From Actinomycetota bacterium (GTDB taxonomy: Bacteria; Actinomycetota; Actinomycetes; JACCUZ01), in assembly GCA_030841035.1 (NCBI GenBank), contig JAVEDI010000070.1, positions 1 through 63,663 of the forward strand: a stretch of DNA of 63,663 nt, read 5' to 3'. A program made the translations under genes and the position numbers. The notes under the pieces are model-generated. The model had not been told where the DNA came from, ran no database searches, and worked only from the letters and a program-made list of their open reading frames with translations. Shown one piece after another: positions 54,969 through 63,241 of the stretch (position 1 is the first letter of the stretch; every line of letters begins with the position of its first letter).

Positions 54969-55513
54969 GAGTTCGTCCTCCTGGGTGCCGTCGCGGTGAC
55001 GGCCTTGGCTGGGGTGGTCGGGGTCGCGCGCTTCGTGCCCGTCTTCTCGGCAGCTGCGGTCTTCTTAGCCGCCCTCGTGGCAGCCGCGGTCGTGGTCGCG
55101 GGCTTGCGTGGCTGCTTGGTCGGCTGCTTGCGTGGTTGCTTGGTCGGCTGCTTGGTCGGCGCCGTGCTGCTGGACGCGTTCTCCCGGCGGAACGAGTCGT
55201 AGATGTCGAGGAGCACCCGCTTCTGCCGCTCGTCGAGCGTGGCGTCGGCCAGCACGGCGCCGACCACGTCGCTGGTCGTGGCCCGCTCCTCCAGGAAGCC
55301 GGCGTGCACGTAGAGCGTCTCGGCCGAGATGCGCAGCCCTTTGGCGATCTGCTGAAGCATCTCGGCGCTGGGCTTCTTCAGGCCGCGTTCGACCTGGCTC
55401 AGGTAAGGGTTCGACACGCCCGCGGACCTGGCGAGCTGACGCAGGGAGACCTGCGCATGCTGGCGCTGCTCGCGGATGTAGTCCCCGAGCGAACCGACCT
55501 TGATGCCTGCCAC
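54965..55513 (-). CDS. XRE-family HTH regulator with basic disordered tail
   Basis: A 182-residue protein. An N-terminal helix-turn-helix (about residues 8-66: LRQLARSAGVSNPYLSQVERG is the recognition region) is followed by a helical segment to about residue 110. The C-terminal 70 residues are disordered and Lys/Pro/Thr/Ala-rich, with near-perfect repeats of TKQPRKQP encoded by 12-bp DNA repeats (55100-55160). The GTG at 55513 has CAGACT exactly 7 nt upstream and no Shine-Dalgarno site. It is co-transcribed with hbhA. Confidence 0.86.
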   Translation of the reverse strand: MAGIKVGSLGDYIREQRQHAQVSLRQLARSAGVSNPYLSQVERGLKKPSAEMLQQIAKGLRISAETLYVHAGFLEERATTSDVVGAVLADATLDERQKRVLLDIYDSFRRENASSSTAPTKQPTKQPRKQPTKQPRKPATTTAAATRAAKKTAAAEKTGTKRATPTTPAKAVTATAPRRTNS

Positions 55514-55615
55514 AGGACCCAGTCTGACCCCTGGTGCTAACTCTGGCAAGCGCGTAGCAAGCAGATCGTGGTGAGGTGGGTCACAACGGCGTCAGCTGCA
55601 GCGACGGCACGATGG

Positions 55616-56890
55616 CTAGGGCCCGTCCCCGTTCCGCCGCAGCGACCAGGTCGCCCCGTCGGGCGTGTCGCGCACCTCGATGCCGGCCGCAGCGAGCCGG
55701 TCCCGCACCTGGTCGGCGGACCGGAAGTCACCGGCTGCGCGTGCCGTGGAGCGCAGCTCGAGCAGCAGGTCGAGCGCCGGGCGCAGCTGCGCCTCGGGGT
55801 CGGCTCCCACCTCGGCCAGCTCGCCGAGCCGCACGATCATGGCGCGCAGGGCCCGCCGGGCATGCCCGGCGTCGTCGCTCTGCAACGTGTCGGCCTGCCA
55901 GGCCTGCAGGGTGTCCTCGAGTCCCAGCGCCGCGGTGACGCAGCCGGCGACGTCGCGGCGCGCCAGGGCAGCCTCGAACTCCCGGTGCGCGGCGTCGGCG
56001 GCGGCGCGCAGCGACCCGCCGACACCAGGTACGTCGCCGCCGGCCGGTGCGCTCGTCGCCTCGACCGGCGCCGCGGCCGAGGCGGCTGCCGGCGCGGCAT
56101 CGGTGCCGCGCAGCAGGTCGGCGAGCCGGTCGAAGTCAAGGGCCTCTCCCGCGGCGAACGTGGCCGAGCGGCCGCGCCGGCGTACGGTCACCACTCCCGA
56201 CCCGGCGACGGTGAGGGTCCGAGCCTCGAGGTCGAACAGCGCGGCCGTGTGCTCGTCGACCCCCAGCACACCGGTCTCCTCGGGCAGCGACTGCTCGAGG
56301 AGGGCGAGTCGCTGCTCGCCGAGGTAGCAGAAGCGCGTGTCGTGGGTGCCGCCCTCGCGGTTGTCGTAGTGCGGCACGACGGCTGCCCGCAGCCCGGTCA
56401 GGTCATGGAGCAGGTCCAGCCCCTCGATCCACACCGGGTCGTCGCCGACCTTGTAGATCTCATAGACCGGGACGGCCAGCTCACCGAGGGTCACCGCGGC
56501 CGCGCTGCCCAGCACGAGCGTGCCGCCGCGCCGCACGACGCCCGCCACCGCGGCCGGCAGGGGCGTGTCGCGCCACTGGCGCAGGGCGTAGGACGGGCTG
56601 CCCGGTCCGGCGAACGCCCACCGGGCACGGGCCAGCAGCGCCAGCGCCCGCTCCCGGTCCGCCGACGAGGCGTCCCGGCGCGGCCAGCGCACGACCTCGA
56701 CCGACCGCCCGACGCTGTCGGCGAAGTAGGTGCGGGTCCGGGCGACCAGCTCGGCGGCGTTCATCTGGAACGCGAACGGCGTGTCCAGCAGGACGGCGGT
56801 CCCCTCTCCTGCGGTGGCGAACACCTCGCGGTGCACCCGCACCATGGTCGGGGCGGTCTCCCCGGAGCCCATCACGACCAGCCGGCTCAT
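55616..56890 (-). CDS. S51-peptidase/cyanophycinase-like protein fused to a CysS C-terminal-type domain
   Basis: A 424-residue two-part protein. Residues about 1-232 are a class-I glutamine-amidotransferase-like S51 domain: LVVMGSGETAP, the presumed nucleophile Ser129 in VLGSAAAV (GSSAGA in typical members), VVPHYDNREGG and GVDEHTAALFD. After an Ala/Pro linker (about 263-295), residues about 300-418 resemble the DALR and CysS-C parts of cysteinyl-tRNA synthetase, ending RDTPDGATWSL as CysS does with [11 protein letters not shown]. The protein lacks any synthetase catalytic core. Its function is unknown. It overlaps the alpha/beta hydrolase stop by 4 bp (ATGA). Confidence 0.86.
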   Translation of the reverse strand: MSRLVVMGSGETAPTMVRVHREVFATAGEGTAVLLDTPFAFQMNAAELVARTRTYFADSVGRSVEVVRWPRRDASSADRERALALLARARWAFAGPGSPSYALRQWRDTPLPAAVAGVVRRGGTLVLGSAAAVTLGELAVPVYEIYKVGDDPVWIEGLDLLHDLTGLRAAVVPHYDNREGGTHDTRFCYLGEQRLALLEQSLPEETGVLGVDEHTAALFDLEARTLTVAGSGVVTVRRRGRSATFAAGEALDFDRLADLLRGTDAAPAAASAAAPVEATSAPAGGDVPGVGGSLRAAADAAHREFEAALARRDVAGCVTAALGLEDTLQAWQADTLQSDDAGHARRALRAMIVRLGELAEVGADPEAQLRPALDLLLELRSTARAAGDFRSADQVRDRLAAAGIEVRDTPDGATWSLRRNGDGP

Positions 56891-57771
56891 GGGGCGCCCT
56901 GCCGCTGCGCCCGGGCGTCGGCCCGTTCGGCGAGCCGCCGCAGGTCGCTCGCCAGGCGCGCGGGCTGCTGGGCATGCAGGTCGTGGTCGGCGCCGACGTA
57001 CCACCGGACGCGCGCGTCGGGCAGCAGCGCGAGCGCGGCCTCGACGGCCTCGCGCTTGGCGGTGTCCGGCTCGGTCGGCGGCTCGGCGACCGCCGGCACC
57101 AGCAGCACCGGCACCCGGACGTCGGGGTAGAGCTGCTGCGGGTCGTCCTCGTAGAGCGAGCGGACGATCTCGCGATGGTGCTCGCGGCGCAGCCACGGGC
57201 GCACGGTCCCGTCGGGCAGCACCTCGACGTTGCCCATCGTCCCCGCGACCGCCCCGGGCGGCCAGTCCGCGTGCCGTTCGGCCAGGCCCCGGGCCATCGC
57301 GTCGGCAGGCATGCCCTCGAAGACCGGCGGGGCCAGCGCCGCCCAGCACTGCTCGAAGGACGCGAAGCGGTCCGACAGCCGGATCCACCCCCCGTCGACC
57401 AGGGCCGCCGCCCCGAGGCCGCCGTGGCGGGCGGCGAGGTCGACCACGACATTGCCGCCCCACGACTGGCCGGCCACGACCGGGGCGCGGTCACCGGTCC
57501 AGCCCAGCTGCCCGATCAGCGCCGCGAGGTCCGTGGCGCACTGCTGTGTGGTGTAGCCCTCGGCGGCCTGCTCGGAGCGTCCGTGCCCGCGCTGGTCCAC
57601 GGCGACGACCTCGTGACCGGCCTCGGCCAGGTGGCGGCTCACGCCGTCCCAGGTGCGGGCGTTGGAGGACAGCCCGTGCACGAGCAGGAAGGGCCGGCGC
57701 TCGCCGGCGTACCGGCGCAGCGCCAGCCGCGGCCCCCCGGGCAGCGCCACCTGGTCCTCGTACGCCTCCAT
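56887..57771 (-). CDS. Alpha/beta hydrolase
   Basis: A 294-residue alpha/beta hydrolase. The oxyanion region is FLLVHGLSSNARTWD, the nucleophile elbow is GQSWGG (Ser), and the late histidine is likely in VGADHDLHAQQP; the acidic residue sits near VPVLLVPAVAEPP. No close functional family can be named; esterase, epoxide hydrolase or peptidase-like roles are possible. It is followed by the S51-CysS-C fusion with a 4-bp overlap, so the two are co-translated and probably act together. Confidence 0.88.
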   Translation of the reverse strand: MEAYEDQVALPGGPRLALRRYAGERRPFLLVHGLSSNARTWDGVSRHLAEAGHEVVAVDQRGHGRSEQAAEGYTTQQCATDLAALIGQLGWTGDRAPVVAGQSWGGNVVVDLAARHGGLGAAALVDGGWIRLSDRFASFEQCWAALAPPVFEGMPADAMARGLAERHADWPPGAVAGTMGNVEVLPDGTVRPWLRREHHREIVRSLYEDDPQQLYPDVRVPVLLVPAVAEPPTEPDTAKREAVEAALALLPDARVRWYVGADHDLHAQQPARLASDLRRLAERADARAQRQGAP

Positions 57772-57810
57772 GAACCCTCCTGGTCGTTCCTCCGCGCGAG
57801 AACAGCCGCC

Positions 57811-58770
57811 CTAGAAGAGCGCGTGGACCTCGCCCACCACCACAGCACCGCCGTACAGCGGCATGCTTCCCTGTTCGGCCAGCACCGGGGCGTCCACGCC
57901 CAGCCGGCGCAGGGCAGCGGCCATCACGGGGGCCCGGGCGCGCGAGCTGCCGTCGTCGATCTTGAGCGCCACGGCCCGGCCGTCGTCGAGCGCCGCGGCG
58001 TAGACCGCCTCGGCCCCGTCCTTGGCGATCAGCCCGGGGACTCCGGCGATGAGGGCGGAGACGTCCCGGCGGGTGCCGCCCAGCCACCCCGGGTGGGCTC
58101 GGATGGCCGCAGCGACCCGGCCCGGCGGGCTGGCCTGGTCGGCGAGGGCGATGCGCTGGAACGCACGGGCGAGCCCGGTGAGCGTCAGGGCGAACAGCGG
58201 GGCGCCGCACCCGTCGACGCCCTCGGCCACGACGGGCTGCCCGGCGAGGTCCGCGACGGTGTCGCGCAGGGCGGCCTGCAGGGGGTGGTCGGGCCGACGG
58301 TAGGTCTCGGTGGGCCAGCCGTTGACCGCGCAGGTCGCGAGCATGGCCGCGTGCTTGCCGGAGCAGTTCATCGCGACCGGGGCCGGGGCGCCGCCCGCCG
58401 CGACGTAAGCGAGCTTCTCCTGCTCCTCGACCGGGTAGTCGGGCGGTGTCTGCAGGGCGGACTCGTCGAGGCCGGCGCCGGCGAGGATGCGCCGTACGCC
58501 CTCGAGATGGAAGGCCTCGCCGGAGTGGCTGGCGCAGGCGAGGGCCAGCAGCTCGCCGTCGAGGTCGAGGCCGGCGCGCAGCATGCCGACGGCTTGCAGC
58601 GGCTTGTTCGAGGATCGCGGGAATACCGGGCGGTCGGGGTCACCGAGGCGCCACAGCTCGCCGCCGTCCGGGGCCAGCGCGACGACCGAGCCACAGTGGG
58701 TGCCCTCGACGAAGCCGGACCGGACGACCTCGGCCAGCACGGCGGACCCGGCAGGGCGCGGCTGCGGCAC
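57811..58770 (-). CDS. L-asparaginase II family protein
   Basis: A 319-residue member of the asparaginase II family (PF06089 type, as in Rhizobium etli AnsA), distinct from E. coli type I/II asparaginases. Typical blocks are ACASHSGEAFH, MNCSGKHAAMLATC and VDGCGAPLFA. The serine in SHSGE and the Ser/Lys pair in CSGKH are likely catalytic. The GTG at 58770 has TACAGT 6 nt upstream and no Shine-Dalgarno site. It is upstream of the hydrolase gene on the same strand, with a 39-bp gap. Confidence 0.9.
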   Translation of the reverse strand: MPQPRPAGSAVLAEVVRSGFVEGTHCGSVVALAPDGGELWRLGDPDRPVFPRSSNKPLQAVGMLRAGLDLDGELLALACASHSGEAFHLEGVRRILAGAGLDESALQTPPDYPVEEQEKLAYVAAGGAPAPVAMNCSGKHAAMLATCAVNGWPTETYRRPDHPLQAALRDTVADLAGQPVVAEGVDGCGAPLFALTLTGLARAFQRIALADQASPPGRVAAAIRAHPGWLGGTRRDVSALIAGVPGLIAKDGAEAVYAAALDDGRAVALKIDDGSSRARAPVMAAALRRLGVDAPVLAEQGSMPLYGGAVVVGEVHALF

Positions 58771-58793
58771 CCCGCGACTGTAGGACGCGGCGC

Positions 58794-59363
58794 TCAGCCC
58801 TCGGCCAGCAGGTCGTCGACGTTCGCGGCACCGCTCTTGTAGCGACCGGCCACCTCTGCGGTCAGCTCGTCCATGACCCGCTGCACGGCCCGGCGGTCCT
58901 CGGACACGATGTGCTCGTAGCTCTCCAGCCGGCCCAGCGCCTCGCGGACCTCCTCGTCGGAGTGCCCCTCGACGTCGGAGACGGCGACATCGGCGATGAT
59001 CTGTTCCACACCACGGCGGTGCTCGTCGACCCGGGACGGCTCCACCCGCAGGTAACGGCCCAGCCCGTGGTCGTGGCGGCCCGAGTCGGCCAGGACCTCG
59101 GACAGGTGCTCGACGATCTTCTCGTCGATGGAGCCGTCGCCGTCGGCTCGGCGGGCCAGCTCGGCGCGCAGGATGTCCATGCGGCCCTGCAGCAAGCGGC
59201 GTACGTAGGACAGGTCGGCCTCCTCCTGCTCCGCCTCGTGCCGGAGGATCCGGACCTCGGCGAGCGGGAGCTCCGTGAGACCGGTGAGGAAGTCCGGGCC
59301 GAGCACCTTGTCGATGCGGCGGCGGCCGCCGGGCTGCACACCGCCATGGGCAGGGGTGGTCAT
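58794..59363 (-). CDS. rsiG: RsiG, c-di-GMP-responsive anti-sigma factor (of a WhiG-like sigma)
   Basis: A 189-residue helical protein. Both halves contain the RsiG c-di-GMP-binding signature E-x3-S-x2-R-x3-Q-x3-D: residues Glu48-Ser52-Arg55-Gln59-Asp63 and Glu150-Ser154-Arg157-Gln161-Asp165. In Streptomyces RsiG holds sigma WhiG inactive when loaded with c-di-GMP. No sigma factor gene is in this window. The two-motif arrangement indicates a protein that binds c-di-GMP through an antiparallel coiled coil. GGAGAG precedes the ATG. Confidence 0.9.
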   Translation of the reverse strand: MTTPAHGGVQPGGRRRIDKVLGPDFLTGLTELPLAEVRILRHEAEQEEADLSYVRRLLQGRMDILRAELARRADGDGSIDEKIVEHLSEVLADSGRHDHGLGRYLRVEPSRVDEHRRGVEQIIADVAVSDVEGHSDEEVREALGRLESYEHIVSEDRRAVQRVMDELTAEVAGRYKSGAANVDDLLAEG

Positions 59364-59451
59364 CGGCTCTCTCCGGTCCGTGGGTGCTCGATGGGGTGGG
59401 CTCGGTGGTCCCGGCCCGGTCTGGCCGGCCGCCCCGTGGGGGTCCGTCGTA

Positions 59452-60309
59452 TCACGGTCGGCCCGCGACCGCCGCCGTACGGCGATTCTTCACCCGCAGC
59501 AGGGCCCGCGCGTCGTCGGTGCTCATCGGCGGTCGCTGCGCGAGCGCCGCGAGCTCGGCCGCGCGCCGCACCAGCTGCGCGTTGTCGGTGACCGGCCGGC
59601 CCTTGGCGAAGGTCACGGTGTCCTCCATGCCGACCCGCAGGTGGCCGCCGGCCGAGAGGGCCGCGAGGGCCACCGGCAGCGTCGTACGGCCGATGCCGGT
59701 GGCCGACCACGACGCACCCTGCGGCAGGGCCGCCACGGCCGCCACCAGGGCCTGCGCCGTCCCGGGCATCCCGCCGGGGACGCCCATGACCAGGTCGCAG
59801 TGGATCTGTCCCCCGTACGGCGCCCCGTAGCTGTCCAGCAGCCGGTGCAGCGCGGCGACGTGGCCCAGGTCGAACAGCTCGAACTCGGGCACGACCTGCT
59901 GGGCCTGGGTGCGCTGGTAGAGCTCGGCCATGAACGGCCACGGGTTCTGGAAGACGTCGTCGCCGAAGTTCACCGTGCCGCAGGTCAGCGAGCAGGAGTC
60001 CGGCTCCGCGTCGAGGACCCTCAGCCGGTCGTCGAACGGATCGGTGACCGCGCCGCCGGTGCTGAGCTGGACGAGCAGGGTGGTGGCCTCCCGCAACGCC
60101 TCGACGGTGTCGCGCAGCCGGGCCAGGTCGAGGGTGGGGCGGGCGTGGTCGTCGCGGACGTGCACGTGGATGAGCGCGGCACCGGCGGCCTCGCAGGCCT
60201 GACCCGTCTCGACCAGCTCGTCGAGGGTCACCGGCAGCGCGGGGACGGCCGCCTTGGCCGTCTCTGCTCCGGTCGGCGCTACCGTGATCAGCGTACGAGC
60301 GGCGCTCAT
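59452..60309 (-). CDS. Beta-keto acid cleavage enzyme (BKACE, DUF849)
   Basis: A 285-residue TIM-barrel enzyme of the BKACE family, which condenses a beta-keto acid with acetyl-CoA and splits it to a CoA ester and acetoacetate. The zinc ligands are in IHVHVRDD, and VGMEDTVTF carries the late Glu/Asp. The substrate cannot be read from the sequence; known members act on 3-keto-5-aminohexanoate or dehydrocarnitine. The ATG at 60309 begins MSAARTLITVAPTGAE; CACCAT lies 6 nt upstream. It diverges from the PATAN protein gene. Confidence 0.9.
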   Translation of the reverse strand: MSAARTLITVAPTGAETAKAAVPALPVTLDELVETGQACEAAGAALIHVHVRDDHARPTLDLARLRDTVEALREATTLLVQLSTGGAVTDPFDDRLRVLDAEPDSCSLTCGTVNFGDDVFQNPWPFMAELYQRTQAQQVVPEFELFDLGHVAALHRLLDSYGAPYGGQIHCDLVMGVPGGMPGTAQALVAAVAALPQGASWSATGIGRTTLPVALAALSAGGHLRVGMEDTVTFAKGRPVTDNAQLVRRAAELAALAQRPPMSTDDARALLRVKNRRTAAVAGRP

Positions 60310-60477
60310 GACTGCATGGTGCCATGACGGTGGCGCCGAGGGGGCAGACCGGGACAAGCCAGTGGCCGGGAGCACTCAACAGTGCGGCCGTTCGTGCCGA
60401 TGCCATCACTGACCCAGGTGGGTGAGTCGACCCGGTCGTCCGTTCACCTGACCCCTGACGTGAAGAAGGAGCCACCA

Positions 60478-63216
60478 GTGCCCGAGGGCGCCGTCCTTGC
60501 CGGAACCATCGAGTCGGTACTGCTCGATCTGGCTGGGCAGTCGGCGAGCGGTTGCCTGACGGTTCGCGACCAGGAGGGCGACCAGGCGGAGGTCTTCCTG
60601 CGGGACGGCCAGGTGTACGCCGTCGCGGTGCCTGGCCGGCGCACGATGCTGGGCGTCCGGCTGATGTCGCGCGGCGCACTGACGCCCGAGGCGCTGGCCG
60701 AGGCGCTGGAGATCCAGCGCACCGAACTGCAGGGCTGGCGGCTGGGCGAGCTCCTGGTGCACCTGGGGTACGTCGACCTGGAGGTCGTCGAGGAGTTCGT
60801 CGTCGAGCACCTCAAGGACGCGCTCGCCGACCTGCTGGGCTGGCCGATAGCCGCCTGGAAGTTCCGCAAGAACAAGAAGACCCGTCAGGACATTGCCCCG
60901 CCGACGCCGGTCGAGACCCTGCTGCACGACTTGCACGACCGGGCGACCACCTGGGAGACCATCCTGGCGGCGACCGGTGGACCCGACGCGGTCCCGACGC
61001 TCGCCTCCGGCGGGCCGGAGGACGACGCGGCGCTGGGCCCCAACGACTGGGCGCTGCTGTGCAAGGTCGACGACGCCCGCACGGTGGCCGACCTGGCCAC
61101 GGAGTGCGGCTTCACCTTGTTCGAGGCCGGGCAGGTGGTCATGCGCCTGAGCGCGGCCGGGCTGGTCAACGTGCCGGTCGACCCCACCACGGCGGCCGCG
61201 GCGACGGAGCTGGTTCTTCCGGTTCGCCCCCTGGACCAGGCCGAGGGCGCGGAGGCGGCCTCGGCGGCGGTGACCAGGGCGGCTCCCGACGAGGCCGCTG
61301 AGCAGCACAAGGCCGCCCAGGCCGCCCAAGCCGTTCAGGAGGCGCAGGCCGCCCAGGAGGCGCAGGCCCTGGCCCGCGCCGCTGAGCAGCAGGAGGCGGA
61401 TCGGGTCGAGCTCGAGCACGACCACGAGAAGCGCCGGACCGCCGAGCGGCGCGCTGGTGAGCGCCGCGAGGGCGACCGCCGGGCGGCCAAGCGTGAGGCG
61501 AACGAGAGGGCCGACGCGGAGGCACGCGCCAAGGCCGAGGTCGACGCACGCGCCAAGGCCGAGGTCGAGGCCGTAGCGGCCGAGAGAATCAGGCTGCGCG
61601 CGGCCGCCGACAAGCGCCGCCTGCAGGAGGCGGAGCTGGTCCACCGCCAGCTCGAGGAGCTCTCCACCAAGGAGGCCGAGCGGCGAGCCGCCCGCAAGGC
61701 GGCGCGCGAGGAGGCGCGCCTGCAGGAGGAGGAGAACGCCCGCGCCGCCGCCGTTGCCGCGCAGCGAGCCGAGCGGGAGGCGAACCGGGCGCAGGAGGCG
61801 GCGGAGCGAGCGGTCGCCGAGGAGCCGGCGTGGGCCGACCACGCCGCATGGCTGGCTGCCGCCCGAGTGGCTGCCGAGGCCGGCGCCTGGGAGGAGCACG
61901 CCGCGTGGCTCGCGCTCGAGCGCGCCGCTGCCGAGGAGCCGGCGTGGGCCGACCACGCCGCATGGCTTGCCGCCGCCCGTGCGTCGGTCGAGGCCTGGGC
62001 GTGGGCCGCGCACGCGACGTGGCTGGCCCGGGAGCGCGCCGCTGCCGAGGAGCCGGCGTGGGCGGATCACGCGGCCTGGCTCGCTGCCGCGCGGGTCGCT
62101 GCCGAGGCCACGGCCTGGGAGGAGCACGCCGCGCGGCTGGCCGCCGAGCGCGACGCCGCCGCGGAGCAGGCCTGGGCAGAGCATGCGCAGTGGCTGGCGG
62201 AGCAGCAGCTCGCGGCCGAGCAGGCCGAACGCGCCGAGGCCGCCCGGCTGGCGGCCGAGCAGGCGGCCCGCGAACAGGCGGAGCAGGCAGCGGCCGAGCA
62301 GGCCGCCCGCGAACAGGCCGAACGCGCCGCCGCCGAGCAGGCCGCCCGCGAGCAGGCCGAACGCGCCGCCGCCGCCGAGCAGGCCGCCCGCGATGAGGCC
62401 GAGCAGGCCGCCCGCGAACAGGCGGAGCAGGCAGCGGCCGAGCGACGCGCCCGCCAGGAGGCCCAGCGCGTGGCGGCCGAGCAGGCCGCCCGCGAACAGG
62501 CCGAACGCGCCGCCGCCGAGCAGGCCGCTCGCGAACAGGCCGAACAGGCAGCGGCCGAGCGACGCGCCCGCCAGGAGGCCCAGCACGTGGCCGCCGAGCA
62601 GGTCGCCCGCGAGGAGGCCGAGCGCGCCCAGCGGGAGCAGGCTGCTCGCGAGGAAGCGGTCCGCGAGGAGGCTCAGCGCCAGCAGGTGCGGCGCCAGGAG
62701 GCAGAGCGGGCCGAGGCAGAGCGCGCCGAGCACGAGCAGGCGGAACGCCTCGCCCGCGCCGAGCTGTCCCGTGCAGCGGCCGAGCCGCTCCCCCTCGCGA
62801 CGCCCGAGCCGGTCGCGCCAGAGCCCGCCGAGGGCGGGGCGGTCGAGGAGCCGGCCGTCGACTTCGCGGCCCGGGGCGAGATCGCGGCGCAGGCGGCCAA
62901 CCTGCTCAGCGAGCTCACCCGCGAGGCGGCCGCCGCTCCGGCGCCCGCCCCGGCGGCCGACGAGGAGCCCGCCCCACCGGCCGCGGCCGAGGGTGACGAC
63001 GTACGCGGCGGCCTGGCCGACGACGGCGGGCCGGCCCCGATGGTCAAGCGCGACCAGGCCGACACCGCCATGCTGCTGCGCGAGCTGTCCAGCCTGGGCT
63101 TCAGCGAGGACGACAGCCGGCCGTTCACCCCCCCGCAGAGCGTGCCGCGCGCGGCCCCACCGCCCGGCAACGAGCAGACCAAGAAGAAGCGCAAGGGCCT
63201 CTTCGGCCGGGGCTGA
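60478..63216 (+). CDS. PATAN (DUF4388) domain protein with long Ala/Glu/Arg coiled coil and W-H-W repeats
   Basis: A 912-residue protein of unknown function. Residues about 5-160 form a PATAN/DUF4388 domain ([21 protein letters not shown]...), known to bind response regulators in other bacteria; about 195-250 resemble a winged helix. Residues about 255-450 and 584-790 are Ala/Glu/Gln/Arg-rich coiled coil. Between them, 451-583 hold seven 19-residue repeats with consensus AW-x-x-HAAWLA. The C-terminus ends in a short conserved segment (about 855-885, [16 protein letters not shown]) and a basic tail [11 protein letters not shown]. The GTG at 60478 has AAGGAG 7 nt upstream. A scaffold or polar-organising role is inference only. 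Confidence 0.85.
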   Translation: MPEGAVLAGTIESVLLDLAGQSASGCLTVRDQEGDQAEVFLRDGQVYAVAVPGRRTMLGVRLMSRGALTPEALAEALEIQRTELQGWRLGELLVHLGYVDLEVVEEFVVEHLKDALADLLGWPIAAWKFRKNKKTRQDIAPPTPVETLLHDLHDRATTWETILAATGGPDAVPTLASGGPEDDAALGPNDWALLCKVDDARTVADLATECGFTLFEAGQVVMRLSAAGLVNVPVDPTTAAAATELVLPVRPLDQAEGAEAASAAVTRAAPDEAAEQHKAAQAAQAVQEAQAAQEAQALARAAEQQEADRVELEHDHEKRRTAERRAGERREGDRRAAKREANERADAEARAKAEVDARAKAEVEAVAAERIRLRAAADKRRLQEAELVHRQLEELSTKEAERRAARKAAREEARLQEEENARAAAVAAQRAEREANRAQEAAERAVAEEPAWADHAAWLAAARVAAEAGAWEEHAAWLALERAAAEEPAWADHAAWLAAARASVEAWAWAAHATWLARERAAAEEPAWADHAAWLAAARVAAEATAWEEHAARLAAERDAAAEQAWAEHAQWLAEQQLAAEQAERAEAARLAAEQAAREQAEQAAAEQAAREQAERAAAEQAAREQAERAAAAEQAARDEAEQAAREQAEQAAAERRARQEAQRVAAEQAAREQAERAAAEQAAREQAEQAAAERRARQEAQHVAAEQVAREEAERAQREQAAREEAVREEAQRQQVRRQEAERAEAERAEHEQAERLARAELSRAAAEPLPLATPEPVAPEPAEGGAVEEPAVDFAARGEIAAQAANLLSELTREAAAAPAPAPAADEEPAPPAAAEGDDVRGGLADDGGPAPMVKRDQADTAMLLRELSSLGFSEDDSRPFTPPQSVPRAAPPPGNEQTKKKRKGLFGRG
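61828..62226 (+). repeat. Seven 57-bp in-frame repeats within the PATAN protein gene
   Basis: Each 57-bp unit encodes 19 residues of the pattern A-W-[AE]-[DE]-H-A-x-W-L-A, with alternate units most alike (units 1, 3 and 5 share [13 protein letters not shown]; 2 and 6 share AWEEHAA). The alternation shows that a two-unit block was duplicated. The DNA identity is high enough for slippage or unequal crossing over. Confidence 0.85.
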
Positions 63217-63241
63217 GCCGCCCTGCGGCACGATGTACGCC

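Noticed and set aside
55616-58770. A cyanophycin degradation locus (S51 peptidase plus asparaginase).
   Set aside because: No cyanophycin synthetase, isoaspartyl dipeptidase or arginine genes are present, and the asparaginase is not of the isoaspartyl-peptidase type.
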